NCBI RefSeq assembly: GCF_024166365.1
Contig: NC_064835.1
Location: forward strand, 62,910,607 to 62,974,606
Origin: Elephas maximus indicus
Taxonomy: Eukaryota; Chordata; Mammalia; Proboscidea; Elephantidae
Direction: 5' to 3'
DNA: 64,000 nucleotides
Shown here piece after piece: positions 56,371-64,000 of the stretch (positions are counted from its first letter, which is position 1; each line of letters begins with the position of its first letter). The notes beneath the pieces were generated by a model. It saw nothing but the letters and a program-made list of their open reading frames with translations, did not search any database and was not told where the DNA came from. The position numbers and the translations under genes were made by a program.

Positions 56371-56538
56371 TTAGTCATTGGAGGTGACATCGATGTCCTC
56401 CCCGTTGGCCTGCTTTGTGGCGATGCGCCACCGGTTGATGTGGTGGGAGCCCTTTTTCTTCTGCTCAGACTCGGGACCCTCCTCCTCCAGCTTCTGCCGC
56501 TTGTACTTTGTCCTCCGGTTCTGGAACCACACCTTTAC
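56371..56538 (-). CDS. EMX1: EMX1 homeobox protein, last exon
   Basis: EMX1 is a nuclear homeodomain transcription factor of the empty spiracles class that patterns the dorsal telencephalon. On the - strand, after a pyrimidine-rich tract and CCCGGCCCAG, the exon encodes [20 protein letters not shown], then 35 residues ending [10 protein letters not shown], and stops at TAA (56373-56371). The first part is the C-terminal half of homeodomain helix 3, with the invariant Trp, Phe, Asn and Arg residues that contact DNA. The intron position just before Val-Lys-Val-Trp (homeodomain 44/45) is typical of EMX genes. The acidic and lysine-rich tail distinguishes EMX1 from EMX2. The exon with the first 44 homeodomain residues lies beyond 64000. 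No frame damage. Confidence 0.98.
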   Translation of the reverse strand, partial: VKVWFQNRRTKYKRQKLEEEGPESEQKKKGSHHINRWRIATKQANGEDIDVTSND

Positions 56539-59414
56539 CTGGGCCGGGAGGGAGGGGGCACAGGTGAGAAATACCCAGGTGAGCCCCAGAGAAGCCACTG
56601 GACCTCAGCACTCAGGTGGAGCTGGGAGCCACACGTGGTCAGGCCTCTCCTCTGGCCAGCTGCCACCTGATGGGTCTGGAGGACTGCTCTTCCAGGTGCA
56701 AGTGAGCTGGGGCCAGAGAAAAGGGTGGTTCTCCTGTCCATCTCACTTAGAGATAAAGGAGGGAGTCCTGGAAGGAGGGAGCCTTCCTCCAAACAGCATC
56801 CTCTCTCTTGAGCTGGAGGAAAGCATGCGGGGTACAGGGAGCTCAGGCTCTGGAGTCTGCACACCTGGGTCCCCCCTACTTTCTAGTGCTGACATGAACA
56901 GTAAATGAGGGAACATATGAAAAGCCATTGGCATGGGTCCTGATGGGCTCCCTGAAGGTCCCAGGGTCCCTGCGCCCAGGGCTGGCCTGTGTGTCTACAG
57001 GGCGTCAGTGCCAGCTAACCACTGTACAAAGAGGCAGCGTGGACATGGCTACATAAACAGGAGGTAGTGTCCACACCCAGAGCAGTGCCCAGGACAGCTC
57101 CTAGGGGCACCAACCCCATCGTGAAGTCTCTAACCTCCCATGCTTTCTCTGTCACCTGCTCACCAGAGGGCCCTGACTGAGAAGTCCCTCATTGAACCCC
57201 CTCTCACCCACGTCAGAAGTGGAGCTGGGCAGTGGGGAGCCTCCATGCCTCCTCAGGATAGTATGAAATCCAGCAAGGAGACTTCACCCTCCTTGGACAG
57301 AGGAGGACGAGGAGGGGGCATGTCTGAACCGCCATCCCCCACAAACACTCTGCCCTCCAGGGCAGCTCTGGACCTCCTGCCCTCATAGCCCTGGCCTCTG
57401 CGCCTCACCCAGATGTAGAAGAAATACCAGCAACAGAATCAGGCTTGTCTTTAAGCACAGTGAGGGAGGGCCTGTCCCTTTGTGTCAGGCAGTGAGAGTC
57501 CCCATGGGGGAGGGTTCAAGCAGAAGCTGGACAGCCACCCTCCCCGGGTTTAGGGAGAAGGGATAGAGGAAGGAAAGACGGGGGCAGGTCTGTTATTCTA
57601 AGTCCACCTCCTACAGGAAGTCTCCCCAGACTTAGTCCCATCTTGAATCACTTCCCTCTTCTCCTTCCTCTTCCAGCATCTGCTCAGTGTCTGGGACACA
57701 GCCCTTGACATCCTCTTGTGCATAATCTGGGAGGGTGGTCCTGGCTCCCTAACTAATCTTCGTGCTTGCTGATTGTGGAGAATGCCTTCGCCCGTCCACT
57801 CCACATGACTACGCGGTTCTTTACTTGGCCTTGTGGAACCAGACCAGAATATCATCCTCAGAGTCGGGAGGTGAAGCCTGGGTGCTGAGCCCTGGGTAAG
57901 GCCCTTCCCCTCACTGGGCCCTTAGGACAGATGTTTTCTGGGGCCCTTGCAACTCTGGGGCACCTCCTGTGCTCTTGTTCCAGAGGGTACCTCTGGGAGG
58001 TGATGCAATGAGTGCAGGTATGAGGTGTGGGTGGTGTCCTGGAAATGAGGAAGAAGGTTCTGCCAAGTGTAGCTAAGTGACCCGTGGTGGCCATGCACAT
58101 GGCAAGTGGTGAGTGTGGAATGGTGGTGAGGACCTCAACTTTAGCAGCAACAGGAACTGCTAAGGCGAGGTCTTTGAGCCCTGGGAAAGGCTGAGGACAG
58201 TGTTCCTCAGAAAGGCTACCTCATCCGGGCCCCACTGCCTAAGAAGGGTGAAAAGCACAGACCTTAGCCACAAAGCCAGGCAACGGCAGCCACAAGCAGG
58301 CCTGACCTCTGGGCCCAGGGAGCAGCTTCATGCCCAGGACACCGCATCCTCATATCTCTCCTTCCCAGACAGTCCTTGCTGTTGCCTCCACAGAGACCAC
58401 TCACCCCAGGGCTTCCCCTCTCCAAGTTGCCACTGCAGCACCTACCCGCCCCTGGTTGCTGGGCACTAGCATGGAGCTGGGACAGCCAGTGTTCAGTGCT
58501 ACACAAAGCCAGCCGGGGACACAGAAGCCCAGCCCAAAAGGAGGGGGTGCCTGGCCTTGATGGACCAAGTGAGGGGAGGAGACATCAAACCCATAGCCCA
58601 CATGCCTCACCTCAGGTAGGCAGGGGAGGATGGCAGATGATCTGGGCTCAGGGCTTCTGGAGCTTTCCTTGACTCAGGGCTGGCTGGGTCCTGGGTGGTT
58701 CTCGGTACAACCATTTGGCAGCCAGGCTGGCCCCTGCCCTGCATCCTGGAGCCCACTGTGGCTGTGCCAGCCAGTAGGTGGGTGAGTTCACCCTGCCTCC
58801 TGTGCAAGGCATGTTCATGACTCAGGGCTGGATGCAGGGCTGGGGCATCATTCCAGGGAAGCTCAAGTGGGGTGGCTCCGGGCTGGGCTTGGCCAACCTG
58901 GCGAAGGGGGTGATCCAGGGCAGCCCTGGGGAGCACCAGGGCCAGAGGGTCTTTTTCTTTACCTTTCTTCCTCCACTACACACTCTTAAGTCTCCTTCCA
59001 GAATGTGACAATCACACCAGCCTCTAGTGGGACGGAGCCCAGCATGCTACCCTTTCCCAGCAACACTGGGGAAGACGAAAAGCTTCAGTGGTGGAATTTC
59101 AGGCACAGAATATGTTTTCAGCCTGGGGAGCTTCCAAGTGAAAGGTGATTCTGAATACTTTCCCCATGAAAACTCCTGGGGTCAAGGAGGCAGTTTTCTA
59201 GAAAACAGTGTGCAATCCCTGCAGACATAAACTCTCTCCCTAGACAGCCTGGCTATCTTCCGGAGAACAGCCTCGGGGCCTGAGCGTCCAGATGCTGTTT
59301 ACAAAGACTATATAATAACAGGGGGTGCCATTACTTAATAACATTAATGGAAAAGCCAGGAGGCGCAGTGTTGGCGCAGTGCGATCACAACCATGGAAAA
59401 ACAAAATCTATGCC

Positions 59415-59535
59415 TGGGGGAAAAAAGACTAGAAGGAAATGTACCAAAAGTGTGGGTGAGTTTTCTTTCTTCTTTCTACTTTTCCGGATGTTCTTTAATG
59501 CATTACTTTTTAACAATTAATAGTAATGTTTTTAC
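59415..59535 (+). repeat. L1 3' end fragment
   Basis: AAGACTAGAAGGAAATGTAC, CCAAAAGTGTGGGTGAGTTT and a T-rich run resemble the old L1 3' terminal phrase. Confidence 0.6.
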
Positions 59536-59943
59536 TTGAAAAGAGAAAAGGAATTGATCCAGTCAGTTCTGCAGGAGCCAGCCTTATGCGCTTTTTTCTG
59601 CCACATCCCCCCGATCCCACTACTCATCTCTGGCTGGAGGACCCCTCTCACCCATCTCTGACCTCTCTAGGTTTGAGGAGAGGTTCCTTGTGATCTCCCA
59701 AGTCCCCATTTCACTGAATTTCTAAGATAAACCAGATCCTTCTAAGACTCTCCACATTTGCCTGAGTTATCCAACTTGGAAAACTCTTACTTAGCCTTCA
59801 AAAGCCTGTTCAGATGTTCCCACAGTCTGGCCTCAAAAATAACCAAAATAACCACTCCTTCTGGTTGCCTGTGAATAGGGCCTGTAGGTGGTTTCTTGTC
59901 CAAAAAAGTAGCCAAGGTTAGGGCTGGGCAAAGGGGCAGCTGG

Positions 59944-60575
59944 TATCTCAACCCACCTGGAGCAAAGGAGAATGAAGAACACCAAAGACACAAGGTAATT
60001 ATGAGCCCAAGGGACAGAAAGGTCCACATAAACCAGAGACTACATCAGCCTGAGACCAGAACTAGATGGTGCCCAGCTATAACCGATGACTGCTCTGACA
60101 GGGAACACAACAGAGAACCCCTGAGGGAACAGGAGAGCAGTGGGATGCAGACCTCAAATTCTCGCAAAAAGACCAGACTTAATGGCCTGACTGAGACTAG
60201 AGGGACCCCGGTGGTCATGGCCCCCAGACCTTCTGTTAGCCCAAGACAGGAACCATTCCCAAAGCCAACTCTTCAGGCAGGGATTCGACTGGACAATGGG
60301 ATAGAAAAGGATACTGGTGAAGAGTGAGCTTCTTGGATCAAGTAGACACATGAGACTATGTGGGCAGCTCCTGTATGGAGAAGAGATGGAAGGCTGGAGG
60401 GGGCCAGACGCTGGCTGAATGGATACGAAAAGAGAGAGTGGAGCGAAGGAGTGTGCTTTCTCATTAGGGGGAGAGCTATTCAGAGTACGTAGCAAGGTGT
60501 GGATAAATTTTTGTATGAGAGACTGACTTGATTTGTAAAATTTCACTTAAAGCACAATAAAACTTTTTAAAAAGG
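59944..60575 (+). mobile_element. L1-type 3' end insert, 5'-truncated
   Basis: About 0.63 kb aligned with 5625-6231 of the first copy, ending AGCACAATAAAACTTTTTAA. The target duplication GGGGCAGCTGG is exact at 59933-59943 and 60576-60586. It keeps the same open frame (to 60327) as the other two copies. Confidence 0.93.
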
Positions 60576-60610
60576 GGGGCAGCTGGAAACTAAGCCTGGA
60601 GCAACCAAAT

Positions 60611-60635
60611 GCCCCCCCCCACACACACACACATT
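60611..60635. repeat. C-run and (AC)n tract
   Basis: CCCCCCCCCC followed by ACACACACACAC. A second CA-rich run lies at 60780-60803. Confidence 0.9.
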
Positions 60636-61324
60636 AAATAGAAGAATGCAAGTATGCAAGGGTCATTACCATTAGGTCACCTGAACCTGCACTCCATGTC
60701 ATGTGACTGCCTACTAGCACATTATGGGTACATATGACATCACCTGACCCATGACCCAATATGTGCCCCATATTGTGGGCACACACACATCACACACACA
60801 CCCCACACTTAAGGTTCTGATCTGACTCAGGCCTGGGTCTGCCCATCCAGCCACCAGGACTGAGGCTTAGATGGGCATTTTTCTGGTCAGATTCCAGGGC
60901 TGCACCAAAGCAGTGAGGGCAAGTAATCAATGCTGGAAGGGAGAACTAGCGTTTGCCCAAGGCCCCTCACTCCACCTCCCGGATTCACCCACTGGCCATC
61001 CCAGCACACAAACACCTGACTCTCCACCAAACACACAGCCCCACCCCAACAAAGAAGTTCAAGCTGCCCACCTCCCAACACCACTGCTGAAGCTTCCGCA
61101 TGTAGAGACCTCTGAGCTCTGGGCTAAAACCCACACACTGATCTGCTTAACCCTCCCAGAAGTCTTATCCATGAACTGCTGTTTGCATCTACAGATCAAC
61201 AACCAGCTATGAAAATGCAAGGGAAAGATATAATGAGAGGGATAGGGGGAGATCGGTGACAGCAGAGAGCAAGGAGAATCACTGATAAAGTTAACATATG
61301 GATATGTGTGGAATCAAGAAAATT

Positions 61325-61425
61325 TGTTCATTTATTTAATACACATTTATTGAGCATCTACGTGCTGGCACTAAGCTGGGTTCTGGGGTACAACAAGAAA
61401 CAGACAGGCTCGGCCTCTACTTAGC
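61325..61425 (+). repeat. L2/MIR-type 3' fragment
   Basis: CACATTTATTGAGCATCTAC, GTGCTGGCACTAAGCTGGGT and TCTGGGGTACAACAAG are the ancient LINE 3' phrase also seen near 28800 and 42100. Confidence 0.7.
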
Positions 61426-61429
61426 AGAC

Positions 61430-61585
61430 CAGACCTGTTATTCATCAGAATCACCCAGAGAGCTGTTTTAAAAATACTTTTCCTGGGCCCCATCCCGAAC
61501 CTCCTAAGAGAATCTCCTGGGTGAAGCCCAGGAATCTGTATTTTAAGATCTTCATGGGAGCTGGTCTACAGATTTGGGAAGCTGG
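61430..61585 (+). mobile_element. MER5A-like hAT relic
   Basis: TTCATCAGAATCACCCAGAG, TTTTCCTGGGCCCCATCCCG, CCAGGAATCTGTATTTTAAG in order. Confidence 0.8.
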
Positions 61586-61734
61586 TCCTGTGGGTAAGGC
61601 TGATAATTAGACAAGTAATAACAGCAAAGGCCCCTGCATGTTATGATAGGTGGGAGGTACATGGTGAGCTCCGAGCACTGGGAGAAGGGATTATACAGAA
61701 ACACAGGGAAGTAGACTATAGATGAGCACAGAAA

Positions 61735-61830
61735 CTCAGGGCTGGAAAGGACCCTGGAGTTCGTTTCATTTCATATCACAGACATGGCAACTGAGGCCCA
61801 GGGAGAAAACAAAGCCAGAGCCAATGATTA
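61735..61830 (-). repeat. MIR-like fragment
   Basis: GGGCTGGAAAGGACCCTGGA and CATGGCAACTGAGGCCCAGG. Confidence 0.6.
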
Positions 61831-61872
61831 ACTGACAGATGAGTATATTCTATGTCAATTACTAACTAGATC

Positions 61873-62448
61873 CCCAAGAGACAGAAAGGGCCTCACAAAC
61901 CAGAGACTACATCAGCCTGAGACCAGAAGAACTAGGTGGTGCCCGGCTACAACAGATGACTGCCCTGACAGGGAACACAACAGAGAACCCCTGAAGGAAC
62001 AGGAGAGCAGTGGGATCCAGACCTCAAATTCTCATAAAAAGACCAGACTTAATGGTCTGACTGAGACTAGAAGGACCCTGGAGGTCATGGTCCCTAGACC
62101 TTCTTTTAGCCCAAGACAGGAACCATTCCCAAAGCCAATTCTTCAGACAGGGATTCGACTGGACAATGGGATAGAAAATGATACTGGTGAAGAGTGAGCT
62201 TCTTGGATCAAGTAGATACATGAGACTATGTGGGCAGCTCCTGTCTGGAGGGGAGATGAGAGGGCAGAGGGGGTCAGAAGCTGGCCGAATGGGCACAAAA
62301 ATAGAGAGTGAAGGAAAGAGTGTGCTGTCTCATTAGGGGGAGAGCAACTAGGAGTATATAGCAAAGTGTATACAAATTTTTATATGAGAGACTGACTTGA
62401 TTTGTAAACTTTGACTTAAAGCACAATAAAAATTAAAAAGAAAAAAAC
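61873..62448 (+). mobile_element. L1-type 3' end insert, 5'-truncated
   Basis: About 0.58 kb aligned with the other two copies, starting CCCAAGAGACAGAAAGGGCC and ending in AATAAAAATTAAAAAG plus A-run. The target duplication ACTAACTAGATC (61861-61872) and ACTAATTAGATC (62449-62460) has one difference. It truncates at almost the same place as an ATG in the other copies, so its frame starts without the Met. Confidence 0.93.
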
Positions 62449-62789
62449 ACTAATTAGATCTATAGAGATGGAAGTCTGAGGTAAACAGTAGATGCACAGA
62501 AGAACACACAGAATCAATGGTAAAGAGATAACCAGCTGATGGGTAAATAGAAGTTATTGTTCGGAAGAAGAACATAATTAATAGAAGAGATAAATTAGCC
62601 AGCTTTAGGGAGGTGGTTTAATGAGAGCAGACAGAAGATACAAAACAGCTCTCTGTGGGGGACAGATTAGAGAGCTCTGAGAGACAAATATAGATATTGA
62701 TAGTAGAAATACATAGCAGGGGCTTGATGGGAGTGACTGATGACTGACAAATAGCCGATAGCTGGAAAAGACAGGTAGGTTTGCCTGGT

Positions 62790-62850
62790 AAATGCTGAGC
62801 GATGGACAGATAATTAATTATATAGCCTAGGTCCAGATGATAAATTACAA
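62790..62850. promoter_or_regulatory. TAATTA cluster in EMX1 intron
   Basis: GATAATTAATTATATAGCCT palindromic homeodomain site and GATGATAAATTAC. Isolated; regulatory role is inference. Confidence 0.25.
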
Positions 62851-63080
62851 GGTGAAGAGAAAGCTCTGGCGATGGCCACGATGTGGCAGAAAGAACACTG
62901 GAATGTCAGGAAGCCAAGTTTGGATCTCATTATGATGCTAACTTGGCATATCACTTTAAAGAAGGGGAGAGGGAGGGGCTAACTTGGCATATTACTTTAA
63001 ACGAGGAGAGAAGAAGATGGGAATTAATATTCTTTGCACTCCTATTAAGCTAAAATATTAAAAAAAAATTTTTTTTTTAA

Positions 63081-63250
63081 CTGTTAATTCCAACTCATGG
63101 CGACCCCTGTGCCCCGCAGTGTTTTCAATGGCTGATTTTTCGGAAGTGGATTGCTGGGCCTTTCTTCCGAGGGTCCTCTGGGTGGACTTGAACCTCTAAC
63201 CTTTTGGTTTTCGGCTGAGCGTGTTAATTGTTTGCATCACCCAGAGGCAC
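63081..63250 (-). mobile_element. AfroSINE (long form)
   Basis: + strand TTAATTCCAACTCATGGCGA, TTTTCAATGGCTGATTTTTC, GATTGCTGGGCCTTTCTTCC and TGTTTGCATCACCCAGAGGC. Confidence 0.9.
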
Positions 63251-63254
63251 TTGA

Positions 63255-63370
63255 GCTCATATTAGGTGCTTTTAATCCTCAAACAACCCATTTTCTGGAT
63301 GAAGACATTGAAGCTCAGAGAGGCTGAGTAACTCTCCCAGGGCACAGTTAGCAGGGAAGTAGGCATTTGA
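63255..63370 (-). repeat. MIR
   Basis: GGATGAAGACATTGAAGCTC, AGAGAGGCTGAGTAACTCTC and CCAGGGCACAGTTAGCAGGG. Confidence 0.85.
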
Positions 63371-63469
63371 AATCACGTTTGCCTGATTGGGGAGCTCTCC
63401 CCAGTGTCTTCCCATCTTAGGGCTGGATCACCTGCAAATACAATCCCTACCCTCTGTAAAAAGCAGCCC

Positions 63470-63715
63470 ATTTACAGATGGAATAAGATAGATTATGAAT
63501 TTTAATAACTAGTTAAACTGGACACAGTGTATTAATCTATCTGGTTTTTTTAAATGTATGTTTGAAACATCTCATAATAAAAATGAAAGAGTTCATTTAC
63601 TAACTGGCATTAATAGCAGCAAATATTGACAGGCAGCTAGATTCAGTTTGAAAGGAGGTTAATTAAAAATGCTCTCACTGAGCTAAAAAACAGAAAGTTT
63701 AAAAACAATGACATA
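63470..63715. promoter_or_regulatory. Candidate conserved block in EMX1 intron 2
   Basis: AT-rich, repeat-free: TGAATTTTAATAACTAGTTA, GTATTAATCTATCTGG, CATTAATAGCAGCAAATATT and GAGGTTAATTAAAAATGCTC. The following 63720-63815 looks like an L1 3' fragment (TATCTGTGGGTGGTGGGATT), which marks the likely right edge. Confidence 0.4.
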
Positions 63716-63719
63716 ATTT

Positions 63720-63815
63720 CAACAAGTGTTATCTGTGGGTGGTGGGATTATAAGCCGTTTTTGTTTTCTTACACTTCTACAATTAAAACTTAATACTACT
63801 TTTTAAATGAAGTTA
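63720..63815 (+). repeat. L1 3' end fragment
   Basis: CAAGTGTTATCTGTGGGTGG, TGGGATTATAAGC and CTTCTACAATTAAAACTTAA follow the old L1 3' terminal phrase. Confidence 0.6.
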
Positions 63816-64000
63816 ATTATAAATGCCATTCTTAAATTGACACCTTGTTTTAAACAATAATTTTAAAACACGTTGGCGGGAGGGGAAAGAGGGTGTTATT
63901 TATTAACTTATTTTTAAAAACTGCTTCCCTTAAATTTAAAAAAAAATTTAATTCCATTGTTTTATAAGCTTTTTCTCTGCAGTTAGAAGAGGTCGGCTAG

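Larger units (their letters stand above)
56539..64000 (-). other. EMX1: EMX1 intron 2 (incomplete)
   Basis: The 7.5 kb right of the exon hold no match to the preceding homeodomain exon, so the intron exceeds the window. 56539-59400 is GC-rich and mostly unique. From 59400 to the end it is AT-richer, with two L1-type inserts, a MER5 relic, an AfroSINE and candidate conserved blocks. Confidence 0.85.

Noticed and set aside
59896-60327. 143-codon frame as an independent host gene
   Set aside because: It spans the 5' target duplication of an L1-type insert; the first 16 or so codons are flanking DNA, and the rest is repeat.

Overview
This is vertebrate nuclear DNA from an afrotherian mammal, most likely an elephant or close relative. 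Coding sequence is sparse and split by GT-AG introns. The interspersed repeats are the diagnostic afrotherian set: many tRNA-derived AfroSINEs, an RTE (BovB-like) LINE, and L1 copies that share a lineage-specific 3' end. Pan-mammalian fossils (MIR, L2, MER5, MER20) lie beneath them. There is no bacterial, plasmid, phage or CRISPR content.

Two genes are recognisable and lie tail to tail. The last four coding exons of SFXN5 (sideroflexin-5, mitochondrial inner membrane) are on the + strand at 19416-19531, 21577-21662, 28378-28495 and 44384-44461. Their phases join cleanly and encode about the last 130 residues. A probable 3' UTR of about 2.9 kb follows, with AATAAA at 47330. The last exon of EMX1 (empty spiracles homeobox 1, forebrain transcription factor) is on the - strand at 56538-56371. 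Its 3' UTR of about 0.4 kb probably ends near 55965. This order and orientation match the human 2p13 locus as I remember it.

Layout: 1-19415 is SFXN5 intron. Within it, 5-15 kb is an AT-rich island packed with nested LINEs and SINEs, including a 2.5-kb broken RTE element. 19416-47355 is the SFXN5 3' end, with three introns. 47356-55964 is the intergenic gap, holding old repeats, an LTR-like element and an unexplained 319-codon open frame. 56539-64000 is EMX1 intron 2, with two more copies of the L1-type 3' end; the exon with the first part of the homeodomain is not reached.

I found no novel gene system. The most interesting material is non-coding. Several repeat-free, AT-rich blocks carry TAATTA-type homeodomain core sites in otherwise GC-rich introns and look like conserved enhancers; the best is 40830-41470. 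The transposon record is also unusually readable: two SINEs in one target site, RTE copies inside SINE/RTE-tail sequence in both orientations, an L1-type insert inside an older L1, and three local non-tandem duplications.
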